The position numbers and the translations under genes were made by a program. From the NCBI RefSeq assembly GCF_000208745.1, contig NC_030852.1, positions 58,902-122,901 on the forward strand: a DNA stretch of 64,000 nucleotides, given 5' to 3'. Source of the DNA: Theobroma cacao. Taxonomy: Eukaryota; Streptophyta; Magnoliopsida; Malvales; Malvaceae. The first letter of the stretch is position 1, and the number at the start of each line of letters is the position of its first letter. Shown here piece by piece: positions 34,263 through 46,200 of this stretch. The notes under the pieces were generated by a model. The model did not search any database, was not told where the DNA came from, and worked only from the letters and a program-made list of their open reading frames with translations.

Positions 34263-35499
34263 CTCCCCCTTGAATATCCATTGTATTAAGAATATACCTC
34301 ATTAAAACCTTACTAGGAAAAAACCTCATGAAAAAAAAAATCTGAGTGAAGGAAAAAGAGTACATAATCTTTTCAAGAGTACACTTTTGAAATACTGCCC
34401 CATTAAAAATCTTATCAAGAAAAATCCAGTGGGAAAAACCTTGATGAAGGAAAAAACTACAGTGTGTATTTTACTCCCCTTGATGATTGCATTATAGAGA
34501 TCTTTAAAATGATTCATTCCAACTTTTCAAATGTTGTAGTAAAAAAGGCTTTAGTGAACAAATCTGCTAGATTGTCACTTGGCTGAATTTGTTGAACACT
34601 TATTTCACCCTTTTCTTGGAGATCATTAGTGAAGAAGAATTTTGGAGAATTTTGTGTTTTATTCAATCGCCTTTAATATATCCTTCCTTTAATTGTGCTA
34701 TGCAAGTAGTATTATCCTCATATAACTTTGTTGGAATTTTTTTCTTGGTTGACAAGCCACACGTTTCTTGAATATGTTGAGTTACAAATCTTAACCAGAC
34801 ACATTCACTATTTGCTCATGAGTTGCTAAAATTTTTGTAAGGCTAGAAGAAGTAGCAACTATAGTTTGCTTTATAAAATGCCATGAAATAGCCATACCTC
34901 CATATGTGAACAAATAATCTATATGGGATCGAGTTTTGTGTAGATCAGATAAATATCCTGCATCTACATAACTAATTAAAATTTATTTTAATGCATTTGA
35001 ATAATATAAGCCCATATCCATTGTTCCTCGGAGATATCGAAGTATATGTTTAATTTCATTCCAATTTTTTTAAGTTGGAGAAGAACTATATCTTGCTAAT
35101 AAATTCGCAACAATTGATATATCAAGTCATGTATTGCTAGTAAGATACATTAGTGCTCCAATTTCAATAAAATACGGTACTTCAGGACCAAGGAGTTCTT
35201 TATTATCCTCACAAGGTCGGAAAATGGTCTTTTTTAACATCTAATGACCTTACAACCAATGGTGAACTCAATGGATATGTTTTCTCCATATAAAATCATT
35301 TTAGCATTTTTGTGATATAATTTGATTGATGGACAAAAGTTCTATTTGCCAAGTGTTCAATCTAAAGACCCAACAAAACTTTATTTTTTTCAAGATTTTT
35401 TCTTTCAAATTCTCTCTTTAAGTAATCTACGGCCTTTAATAACTTTTTAAGAGTTTCAATAATGTTCTAGTCATCAACATAAACAACAATTATAATAAA

Positions 35500-36500
35500 T
35501 TCATATCTAAATCCTTTTATAAAATACATGGGCATATAGGATTATTTCTATAACCTTCTTTCAACAAATATGCATTAAGGCGATTATACCACATGTGTCT
35601 GGATTGCTTTAATCCATATAAAGATTTATTTAATTTAATCGAATAAATTTCTTGGAAATTCAAATTTTGTACTTCAAGTAACTTAAATACTTGAGGGATT
35701 TTCATATAGATATCAATATCCAATAAGCCATATAAATAGGTTGTAGCTACACTCATTAGACGTATTTTAATTTTCTCGTTTATTGCTAGACTAGTTAATA
35801 TAGAATTGTAATTGTATCCACCACAGAGAATATCTTTTCATCTTCAATACTAGATCTTTAGAGAAAACCTTGTGCGACAAGCTGTGCTTTATATCTCATA
35901 ATCTCATTTTTCACATTTCGTATTCGCACAAATACGCATGTATATATATCACTGGTTTTACACCATTTGGTGTATGAACTACAGGTCCAAAAACTTCACA
36001 TTTTGCAATTAAATACATTTCCTCCTTAATTGCATCTTTCCACATTGGCTAATCCTTTCTATATCTACATACTTCAATAAATATAAGTTCAAGATCCTCG
36101 CTTTTCTTTCATAATATTGAGCTCTATATTATATACAAAATATCGTCGACGTTTATTTACCAGTTCCGTCTTTTCTCATCATGACATAATTGATTGAGAT
36201 TTCTTTATTTTAACTAATTTCAGGTACCTGAATTTCTTCTGAAAAGTTTATCAATTATGTCAAAGGTCTCTTCTAGAGTTTCTACTTCCTCGTCTGACCA
36301 TCTTAAATATTTGCTCTTTTCTTTTTCAAGGATTTTATCTTTGGAACCGATTGGTCTTAACACTTCTGGCGTGCCTTGTCCTACAAGGACATTAATGTTA
36401 ATAAGAGCATTTATAGTTGGTATATAAGATTTAGTTATTCCTTTTAGATCAGTAAATACGTCTAGCAACTGATTTACTATATTTTGCAAAATAATTATCT
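35500..36500 (-). pseudogene. Copia RT region and spacer, broken
   Basis: Minus strand 36489-36220 reads VNQLLDVFTDLKGITKSYIP and SDEEVETLEETF, the linker between integrase and RT in this Copia group. 35756-35517 reads SVATTYLYGLLDIDIYMKIP, SLYGLKQSRHMWYNRL and LLKEGYRNN, the middle of the RT. The RT N-terminus (about 36000-36200) and the YVDD region (about 35450) are broken by stops. This copy cannot make RT. Confidence 0.8.
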
Positions 36501-36599
36501 TTTGAACTTCAAGTTCATATTGCTTTGTGTGATGATCAAAACTAGATAATGATAATTCATTATAAGAATTTTTCTTTTTCAGCTGCTTATTTTTTCTCC

Positions 36600-37480
36600 C
36601 CCTAATGTTGGAAAAATTATTTCATCAATATGACAATTGACAAACTTTGACATGAATAAATCTCCAATTGATTATTCTAAATATTTAATTACAAATGGAG
36701 ATTCGTATCCAACATATATTCCTAACCTCCTTTGAGGACCCATCTGTGTGCATTGTGGTGGAGCAATTGAAACATATATCGAACATCCAAAAATTCTTAG
36801 ATGAAAAATATTTGGTTCTTGACCATAAACTAATTGTATAGGGAGAATTTAAAATAACTCATTTGGCCTGATGCATACAAATGCTACTGTATCCAAAATG
36901 GCATACCCCTAAGTAGACATTGGGAGTTTGAATTTCATAAGCTTGCAATTAGTTGGAAGTGTTTAATAAATAATTCTGCTAGATCATTTTGTGTATAAAC
37001 ATAAGCCACAAGCTGTTCAATAGTTATTCCAACTAATATACAATATTAAAGGCTTGAGATGTAAATCCACCAGTATTATCAAGACAAATAATCTTGATTA
37101 CATAACTAGGAAAATGTGCTTGCAAATGAATGATTGTAAATGCCAAATTGTAAGCTGATAATAAGCACACATGTGACCATCTAATCAATGCATCGATTAA
37201 AACTGTAAAATATCTAAATAGTTCACATGATAGATGTATGAATCCACATGTAATCTTGAATATTATTAAAAAATATAAGAGATTCAATCCCAACTTTAGC
37301 TGATGATAGCCTTATAATTTATTTATCTTCAGAGCAAACAGTACATAAAATTCATTAGATTGAAAAATCTTCTGATTTTTCAATGAATGATAAATTTTCA
37401 ATCATTTTTTGCATCATTATTGATCCGAAATGGTCCAACCGGTCATGCCAAACATTAAAATCATTAGTAAACTTCTAGTT
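36600..37480 (-). pseudogene. Copia pre-integrase and integrase, broken
   Basis: Minus strand near 37450-37330 reads WHDRLDHFGSIMMQKMIENL, the GAG-pre-integrase box (usual form WHDRLGHPG). 37293-37033 reads CELFRYFTVLIDALIRWSHV, CLLSAYN and VIKIICLDNTGGFTSQAFN, which contain the first two catalytic Asp; the usual DNAGEF is DNTGGF. Further integrase text (GHEIQTPNV-type and Lys-rich parts) follows down to 36700 with stops. Confidence 0.75.
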
Positions 37481-37499
37481 TACTATGAGTTTCAACTAT

Positions 37500-37900
37500 T
37501 GTAATATTTGTATAATTTAATTCTAAGAATAGAGCGAGTAATATTTTTCAACACACACTTTCTACTTGAGATAATAGATGTAATATAGAGGTATTAAGTG
37601 TCTCTTTCATTTGTTGTCTCAATATGATATTTATTCAAACGAATATCTTTAAAACTTAATAAACTTTTTTGAGACTTAATAGAAAATAGTACATCCTCTA
37701 TTACTTTATTTCTCAAGATAGTAAAATATTAGCTCTTATGGAGCCTTCAATTAATTTTAGACTACCAGATATTGAATTGACATTGACTTTTTTTTTTCCG
37801 TTGTCAAGTAAGAAAAATATTTCTTGTCTTGAAATATAGTGTGTGTTAGAGCAATATCTGCTAGACATATATTTACATCGTAGATCTTAGATCCATTAAT
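37500..37900 (-). pseudogene. Copia protease remnant
   Basis: Minus strand near 37860-37810 reads CLADIALTHTIFQDKKYFS. Related copies have ADSATTHTI-type text at this place, so the catalytic DS(A/G) has been lost. Decayed text continues to the pre-integrase box. Confidence 0.55.
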
Positions 37901-38339
37901 ATGAATATCCATAAATATATACAATAAGAAACTTACAAGTTAACATAAAAGAATATTAAATATAGAATTAAAACATATAATACGAACACATCATTTAAAC
38001 ATATTAAAGCATCTTCATAATATAGTTATACTAAATATACCAATTATTATTAAGTTCATTCTCAGATATTTCTATTACCAATCGAATGATCAATTCCTTT
38101 TTCAGGACAAGAAAATTAATAATAGATATTTCTATTACCAATCATGTAATCAATTCCTCTTTCAGGTTGAACAAATATCTTGATGTGCTATATCAACTTG
38201 GCCATGATTAAAATTATCACAAGATGTTTTAATTCTCAGTGATGCTTAATAAAATTTAAGATGTATAACAGGTACGTGACCAATGATATTTTATGCCACA
38301 TCAATAACAATATGTTTTCTATATTCCTTTTATTCTTTT

Positions 38340-38670
38340 CATTATTTATCCACTTTTGGTGGGTTACAAGTATTTATCCACTTTTTGATGGGTTATCCAC
38401 TTCTAATGAGTTAGTAGTTTAAGGTATCCATCTACTTTTAGTGCATTGAAAATATTCATCTATTTATGGTAAGTTATAAGTATACATCCATTTTTGGTGG
38501 GTAATCCACATATAAAGGGTTATCCACTTCTAGTGGATTATTCATTTTTTTAATGAGTTAAGGCATCCATCCACTTTTGATGGTAAAATTATCTATCCAC
38601 TTTTAGTGGTAAAATTATTCTTAAATTTAGATGACAAAATTATTCATCCACTTCTTGTGGTAAAATTATA
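38340..38670. repeat. Degenerate repeats of ATCCACTTTTGGTGG in the Copia leader
   Basis: ATCCACTTTTGGTGGGTTA and close variants occur about a dozen times (for example 38349, 38370, 38388, 38481, 38527, 38568, 38595, 38645). The CCACT...AGTGG parts can pair. They lie between the primer region and the protease remnant. Confidence 0.7.
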
Positions 38671-38769
38671 ATTAAAATAGTAATAATGTAAATTATTATG
38701 GCCATCATAATTAAATGATGTTGTGTTAATAGATGGATTCATGATTATAACCATAATTATTAAATAATA

Positions 38770-38935
38770 TCGCATTCACTTCAGGGAATTGACGAATTTA
38801 TAATTTTTTATTAGTAGCTCGTTTGTCGCATTTACTTCAGGAAATGAACATTCATAATTTTTATTAGTAGCTTGTTTGTCACATTTACTTTAGGGAACGG
38901 ACAATTATGGTTTTTCATTAATAGTTATATAATAG
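38770..38935. repeat. Three ~60-bp repeats in the Copia leader
   Basis: A unit with CGCATTTACTTCAGG, then TTCATAATTTTTATTAGTAG and CTTGTTTGTC is repeated three times with changes. Confidence 0.65.
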
Positions 38936-39059
38936 CAAATTCACTTTTCAATCAAGAGACAAAATATATACTAAATATAGTAAAATTTATATTAAAGTTG
39001 ATTTTTAGGAAATGAAAATACTAAAAAGATATCAAGTTACTTACCTAATTTTTTAAAAT

Positions 39060-39230
39060 CAGAAATCAAAACCCCCAATCATTGAAATCCTTTTGAAGCT
39101 TGAAGATGATGAAAACATAATAATTCTCAAACTTGAGAGATCAGAAATCAAAACCTAATTATTGAAATCCTTTTAAAGCTTGAAGATGATGAAAACATAA
39201 AAATTCTCAAACTTGAGAGATTAGAGAATC
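39060..39230. repeat. Two ~80-bp direct repeats beside the Copia primer site
   Basis: ATTGAAATCCTTTTGAAGCT, GAAGATGATGAAAACATAA and ATTCTCAAACTTGAGAGAT occur twice in succession (from 39079 and from 39158). Confidence 0.8.
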
Positions 39231-39242
39231 GTGCTGATAACG
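39230..39242 (-). other. Primer region of the minus-strand Copia
   Basis: On the minus strand the LTR end ATCA is followed by CGTTATCAGCACGA. This ATCAGCACGA text follows the 5' LTR in many plant Copia elements of this type. The exact tRNA is not assigned. Confidence 0.5.
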
Positions 39243-39525
39243 TGATATGAAATAAATCTAAATGAACAACTATAAGAGAAATATAAGAGAAAATATTTAA
39301 AGAGAAAGAAAGTATTTAGAAGGAATAAGAAGATTTTGTTTAAGTATATATTTACAAATGAAGTGAAAGAGTCTATTTATAAGCTAATAACCTTTTATCT
39401 AGATTAAATTTATAAGATGAAGATAACACTTAAGGATTAGATAGATTAAATCTTAATCTAATATAATTTACATCAAATCTAAATATAGATAACATAAATG
39501 GATATTCATATAAATATTCATAACA
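39243..39525 (-). mobile_element. 5' LTR of the minus-strand Copia
   Basis: The plus strand runs TGATATGAAATAAATC to ATTCATAACA. It is the partner of 33980-34262 with the same length of 283 bp. Confidence 0.95.
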
Positions 39526-39775
39526 TTATAAAATAAATAAAAAAATATAATTAAAATAAAAGTAAATAAATAATATAAAAATAAAAAAGTTGAATTAAAT
39601 TAGTCAAAATTTTTTTTTGGTCATTAAAAAAGCTTTGTTAATGAGTTTAGAAATTAAAACCTACAGAACACATCAAGGCCTAGTATAAAACCTTAAAAAA
39701 AAATTATAAAATAAATAAAAAAGAAAATATAAGTAAAATAAAAGTAAATAAATAAAATAAAAATAAAATGATGTC
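39526..39775. repeat. Rest of first copy and complete second copy of the local duplication
   Basis: 39526-39587 completes the copy interrupted by the Copia (AAATAAATAAAAAA-type text). 39588-39770 is the second copy, ending again in AAATAAATAAAA. The unit is about 180 bp. It lies just upstream of the PP4R2 first exon. Confidence 0.75.
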
Positions 39776-40240
39776 CACTCAATAAACTCTAATTTGGTCT
39801 ACACAAACTGAAACCGTTTCAGGAAACGCTAAATCCTGTTAGATCAGGAAGGATTTCCCTAATGCAACTCCTTTGCGGCTTGGTCTCACTTTGACCCCTA
39901 CATTCGTCTGCATTTAATTCGAGGCTTAATCCGTATTGTTCTCATTTCTTCCCAAGGTACATCCACTTTCAATTTTTTTTTTTTAGTTTTTCTCGTGGAT
40001 ATTTCCATGTCCTCTGCTATCTTGAGTGATCCTTTTTGTAGTTGAGAAAAAATTTAGACTAGAGAAGGGGCATTGAGGGGCATAAATGGGTGGAACCTAG
40101 ATAAGGAGGGGGAGGCGAGTCATAGAGTTGGGTTTTGGAGTTTTCTTTTGCTTCATCCTTGATCAACGACATTAAATAGAATAGTGTTGAAATGCCTTTT
40201 GGAATTTCTGAGTTTGGATTTGGTTTAGCAGTTAGCAGGA
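39776..40240 (+). promoter_or_regulatory. Promoter and 5' UTR region of the PP4R2 gene
   Basis: GC content rises after 39776. A CAAG|GTACAT donor at 39956/39957 and a GTTAGCAG|GA acceptor at 40238/40239, two bases before the ATG, define a likely 282-bp leader intron (39957-40238). The transcription start is not seen; a non-coding exon beginning somewhere in 39790-39900 is inferred. Confidence 0.5.
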
Positions 40241-43200
40241 ATGGAGGAGTCGGCGCTCAAAGAAAATTCTTCCGTTGCTACTGACGAAGAGCATGACTTA
40301 AATCATGGGTGAAATTTAAGCTATTTTGTTGATTGTTTTTGTGAAATTCCTCCACTAGTAGGACTGATCATATTTTCTTGTGATTTTAGAAGCATGGACT
40401 CCAACCTTGAGATTGCTCAAGAAGAAGAACAAGTTAGGGGCATATTGCAAGTTGTTTCATCTACTGGAAATTTTTGGTATTAGATTTGTTCTTTTTCTTT
40501 TGGTATGAATTTGTTGTTAACTCTGTTTATTTATATTTACATATGAATTTGGTATTACCAACTAGGTCCTCAAGGTTAATGGCAATTCTCTGATATATGG
40601 GTAACTAAGAAAAGCAGAGAAAACTAGTTAAATCTCTAAGTTATTTTATCCCTCCCAATTAGTATCAGAACAATGCTGCACATTACCGAAGCTTCTATTA
40701 AAAACTTTTTGCTTTTGCCATTATTTTAAGGGATGGAAAGATATAGAAACTTTTAGTTTTGTGTTCAACATTCTCCACAAAGATTGCCAACATACATAAG
40801 CTTCACATTACCATCTGTAACATAGACTTGGAAGTACATGAAGTTGAACCACTGCACTACAAAAAGCATATCAACATGTAGAGCATCAGGTGTCTCTGAA
40901 CAAGGAATGAAGTGATCCAGCATAGATTAAGTCTACCACCACTAAGAATCTTCATCCCTTAAAGTCTTACTTAATCTAACATTAGAATCTTCATCCCTTA
41001 AAGTCTTACTTAATCTAACATTAAAATCAATACTTAGATCCTTCCAGGTTTATGTGGTATCGGTAATGACATATATAGACCAACAAGAATCCTACCAACA
41101 TCCCTCTTCTATTTAGGTGAATAAAACCTAGGGTAAACTCCACATAGACCTCTTGTGGTATGATATTTTCTCACATAACACCCAAAGGTTCTTTTTTCCC
41201 AAATAAAACCTTGTGTTTTACTATTGTTGCTATAGGGGGTAACAGTGTTAAATTTTCACTAAAAAGATAAAGATCCTTAATTTTCACGAGAAAGACGATA
41301 AGACCCTTATATCTAAAGGCCTTATTTTTTACATTTGAGCCCTAAATTCCCAAATTCTTCTTCAAAGAGAGCAGCCATATCTTTTCAAGTGGTTTCTCAA
41401 TAACATATAAAGTAGTATGTATTTATGTATCTTTGCACAATTAGATGCCATTTGATTGAGCAAAAAGTGGCAGTTTGAAGGAGCCTTTTTTAAAATATCA
41501 CTAACATCTTTATAGTTTAGTAATATATTTTTATTTCTAAACTCACAGTTTAAATTCAGATTTAAAATCTTCTTTCAATTTGATGACCATTTGGTGTAAG
41601 TTTCACAAAAACAATATGCTACTTTGGTAATTTTAACAGACACGTTTTTGCATTATGTTATTTTATTAAAGATAATTGAGGCTATGCTAATGCATCACAC
41701 TGGTATTTTGACAAATAGTGTGAGCTTATTATGTTACTGGTACTATGTTATTATATGAAAGATAATTGAGGCTATCCTATTAAAGAACCAACTAAATGAT
41801 GTCAGAAATTAACAAAAAACTGAAGTTTATTGTCGAAAAAGAGTAAGTTTGCAGCATACAGTCCATGTCAGAGAAAAATTTTCGAGGTCTATTTGACTTT
41901 TGCCATTAGGAAGCTTGCTTTTCTAGTAACCCGACAGCTGCCAGGAAGATTTTATTGTCCTAAATCAAAAAGTAGCCTTTTTTAAAATTAATAGGGATTC
42001 AAGCTTTTTTACATAAATGAAAAAGAAAAAAGGGATTCAGATTTGCTCTAAGATGAGTAAAATTTTTTTGTAGGCTGAAGTGATGTGAAGAAAATGAGGT
42101 TTGCAGCTTTCTGCAATTTTCATGGATTTTCCTTCATGTCAAATGTATTTTTTTGCAAATGTTTTCTATGTTCTTGTGCTTAGAGTGTTGACAGAGTGTT
42201 TTTTATTTTGAATTAATAGGTTGGACGTTGTTGCATATTGACATTATAGACCATATTTTGTTTTAATGTCAACTTCATAAATCATAAAATATTAAAATTG
42301 GGAATTTGGGGCTCAAATGTAAAATATAAGGCTTTTAAATATAAGGGTCTTATGCTGATACCCCTTGTGGGAACAGTAGTGAAATACAAGGATTTGTTTG
42401 GGGTAAAAAGAACCTATGGGTGTTATGTAAGAAAATGTCATATCACAAGGGTTCTAGGGTTTGAATCTCTGCATTAGAATTCCTTTTGCTAAGTTGAATA
42501 TATTTGCTCTGCTTCATCTACCTTCTTACTTAAACAAGCAATAGGATGGTCTTCTTGTCTAGAAACACAACCAATTCTGATTTGTGATTATGGCTACAAG
42601 CAATTGGTGTTTTGGTATCCTTATCTTGATTTCTTCAAAAGCTTTAGATGCTGCCTCTGTCCATTAAAGTGCCCTTTCTTCATGCTTTTAGTGATAGGTG
42701 CAATTTTTTGAACTGAAATTTCTAATGAAACATCTATAGAATGTTGTCAATCCATGAAAACTTGGTAATTCATGGAAGGTAGTAGGGGTTTGCCACTCTG
42801 TTCACAGAGGTCGTCCTTGATTTTTAAATCAGTCTTTCAGTCATCTCCAAGCATGATGCGTACTTGATGGCAACTGCTGTTCAAATCTCTCTTGCAAAAG
42901 ATGATGGAACTAGCCATAAAAGGTTAACATGTCCTCAAGACAGGGAATAGGAAATCTGTACTTGATAGCAGTCTTGTTAATAGCTTGGTTTTCCACACAG
43001 ATGACTAGCATCATCTTCCTTTGGTGCAAGTGAAGCTAGAACAACATGTGGACTCAAAACTTGTACAAGTAAACCTTGGAAAACCGCCTATCTACTTGCC
43101 TCTTTAAGTTTTATGTTGCTAGGATTCATGCGATGGACAGGAAGATTAGATAATTGTGACCATGATTCGAGATCAATGATTTGTTAAATATTGTGCAAAA

Positions 43201-46200
43201 GTAGCTCATTTGGTAACTCCTTTGGCGCAACATCAGAAAAGTCAAATAGAAATTTAATTAAGTTAGGAGGCATCTTGGAGGTTGAACCAGCAACTGTATT
43301 TACAGCTCCCGTGATATGTGCATCATCTTATTTTCAGTAACAATAACTGGTTTGGGTTTCTATTTTTCTTCATATTTCTTGAAAAAAAGTGAAGTCATTG
43401 GCCTCATGTTGTTGCCAATGTAAAAGTGTGTATTTTATCTCCACTTACTATTTACACCTTCATCATAAAAGCTAAGGTTGACCAAGAAGGATATGTGCCC
43501 CTTGCAGATGAATGATATCACATAGTATAGAATCGTTGTAAGCACCAAAACTTAAAAACAAGACATTCTTGGTTTACTGGAAGTGTCGGTTATCCATGCC
43601 ACCTTTTGTGGTTGAGGTTGAGGTTAAATTGGAAGCTTGAGGCCATCTACTATGGATGCTGAAACAACATTCATGCAACTTCCACCTAAATCATAAGTCT
43701 TTTAGCTTGATAACCACGATAAATCAAAGTTTTGAATATTGAAGTCCCAGCTGTCTCGTTTTTCAATTTTAGGAGATGCAAGAGAGCATTGAACAATGAA
43801 CAAAGGAGAAGTTTCCACAACCAAATGAATATTTTTTGTCATCATGTTTTTTGTTTCTTTGTCCTTGTGATCTATTCCCACAAGCGAGTTACTTTTTCTC
43901 ACACATTGGTCTCCCATGTGTCCAATTTCTTCACACTTGAAGCAAGGGAACCTTCAAGAAAGAAGAAGCTTCTCGTTAGATCAATTAAAGGACTGAAAAG
44001 AGGCTGACTTTGTGCTGTGATTTGCACTAGTAAGCCTTTTGTTGATATGTCCGTGGCTTGAAGCAGGACTTTCTTAGTTTTTGTGTAGCTTAAGTATTTC
44101 TCCACACTGAGTGCTGCTTGGAATGCATCGTACTTATTGTAGATGGGGCTGTCTAAGCAGCTCTCTTGATTTCAGCTCTTATGCCAACTTTAAATAAGGC
44201 TGTTGCTACTTTAGCATGTTACACAAACCCACTTCTAATCATTAGCTCATCAAATCTTTGCCTATACTAAGCTGCTGACCTGCTGGGCACTTCAAAGTAA
44301 GGGCTTCTCATGCATTTTTTAAAGATAAGGTGACAAAATTTTCTCTTAATCTCACTTTCATCTCAGTCCATACACCAAGTTTTTTGTGGTTATCTAGCCT
44401 TGTTATTTTCAATGTACACCATGCCAGCATATTTTTGCCAACCTGGCAAGTTTCCTCGTGGAAAATCTTAAGCTATGAGCAAGCAATAAAAATAGTCTTC
44501 ATTAGAATCAAGTCAATCGGAAAATACTGTAAAATCATCCTTCAAAATCTAGAATTTGTATCCTGATTTTCTTAGTTATATCTCCAACCACTCAATGATT
44601 TTGAGTTGCTTTATTGTTTTGCCTTAGTTATATCTCCATCTTGGACAGCACTTTGGCTTCTGGTTAACCTGCATCACCTCTCAATTGTTACATTTTTTTT
44701 TCCATGATCCTGATTGAAAGCTTCAACATTCTGTGTTTTGACCATTTTTTGACCACAAGTAAAGCAACAACGTTAGGATCTTCTTTTTACTATTTAAGTG
44801 GCATCACATGCCAACTATATGATACATGCAGTATTGCCCTAGGCATTGCTGCCCCTATACTGCTGTTGCTTCTCGAATTGCTATTGTCGCCACAATTCTA
44901 TACTGTCACCACCGCTCCAGCAACGGCCATAAGGTTTTTTGTTGCTACTTTTGCTGGCTGCAATATCTACATGATAATTGCTGCTGTCTCAAATTCACTT
45001 ACATTTCCTGATTACACATTGATGTCCCTAGCATATTGTAAAAATGAAGTTGTTTTAGCTATGCAATGTCTTGTGCTATATGGTAAGATGCTTAAATATG
45101 CTGCAAGGGGGTTCTGAAAATGAAATAAAAATATATCTAGCATGAAGTTAATTTCTAATGCAATCAGATTTTCTTGATGTAAACTTATGTGATGTTTGAC
45201 ATTGGTAGTTGGTGTCTTAAAATTTTGCCAACATCTAAATTTAATTTTACTTCAAATCATTTAGTTTTGGCAGATTTTTGATAACATGACGTGATTGTCT
45301 GTCAGTTAACGTGTCCAAAATGCTGTCCATGTAAAATTGATGCTTCCCATAGTTTTATGCATTGTGCATTTTGAAAGGCTTTCTTTTTTGTTTGTAGGTG
45401 TTATGGGAATATAAAAAAGAATAAATGCAAATTTTAATGTATGAAAAGATATATTTACTGCTTAATTCTTTTTTTTTTTGGTGTATTTAACTACAGGCAT
45501 AATTGGGATAAACTGAAGAGCATGCTCTCCTTTCAGCTGAAGCTGGTATGTTTTCTTGGTCTCTAATCTCTTTGATAGTTAGATATAATTGTTTAGATTT
45601 TTCTGTAGTATTTCTTACCTAGATATGATCCCTATTTCTTTCTGTAATTTATCACAAAGGTTTTATCAGAGTATCCTGAGGCAAAAATGACAACTGATCA
45701 ACAAAATGCTTCATTGGGCGAAACTTACTCAGATCTGGTGAAGCGACTAGATGAAGGTACTTTCCGGATCATGTTTTTCTTATCCATCCCAAATATGAGT
45801 AAAATTGGTATTTTAAAGCCTCCACATGATCTTAGGAGGAAAAATAAACTTATGAAAGTTGATTAAGAGGGTTGTGTGAGCAAAGTAGTAGGACATGAAT
45901 CTATGCTCAAGTCTGGCTATTGCTCCTTTACTTGAGCTTGGATGCAGACAAGAAATCAGCAATAATCCTTTTGCCTTTTTTTGTAGAGGACATTCTTAGA
46001 TTGTACGAGTGTGGTTGTCATGTGATTTATGAATCATGAATGCCTTTGAAAACAAAAAAACTTGAACTTTTGTTCTAAAGGACTAAGGCCACCTCCCTGC
46101 CATTGAGACAATGCCTCATTAGCCATAACTATTTCGGTTTGTTTGAGATTTGCTAATGCAACATTCAGTGGTTGGGTCTCCTTAAGCTTTGTGATTATTA

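Larger units (their letters stand above)
33980..39525 (-). mobile_element. Complete minus-strand Copia (Ale/Retrofit-like), TSD TTATA
   Basis: LTRs of 283 bp each flank Copia genes read on the minus strand. The insertion is bordered by a perfect TTATA duplication (33975-33979 and 39526-39530). A polypurine tract (CAAGGGGGAG on the minus strand) lies beside the 3' LTR at 34263. The LTRs differ at 5 of the first 60 bases. Order from the right: primer region, leader with minisatellites, protease, pre-integrase, integrase, RT. The lineage is inferred from conserved wording. Confidence 0.9.
40640..45115 (-). mobile_element. Decayed Gypsy retrotransposon in PP4R2 intron 2
   Basis: Read on the minus strand from right to left: gag and zinc knuckle (about 44700-43880), protease (43690-43360), RT (43270-42700), RNase H (42700-42480), then an inserted TIR element, then integrase (41125-40640). 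It is full of stops and frameshifts. No LTRs were recognised, so borders are approximate. It is antisense to the host gene. Confidence 0.75.
40477..45496 (+). other. Intron 2 of PP4R2 (5.0 kb, with Gypsy relic)
   Basis: Donor TG|GTATTA and acceptor CTACAG|GC restore the codon TGG across the join (phase 2). Nearly all of it is the minus-strand Gypsy relic and a nested TIR element. Confidence 0.85.

Noticed and set aside
40652..40666. TAGTATCAGAAC as a plus-strand primer binding site
   Set aside because: Two mismatches to the initiator tRNA complement, no LTR to its left, and the surrounding text is integrase on the minus strand.
44704..45117. Plus-strand 137-codon ORF as a membrane protein (it has hydrophobic stretches)
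   Set aside because: It is antisense to the gag region of the minus-strand Gypsy relic, inside PP4R2 intron 2, with no family resemblance.
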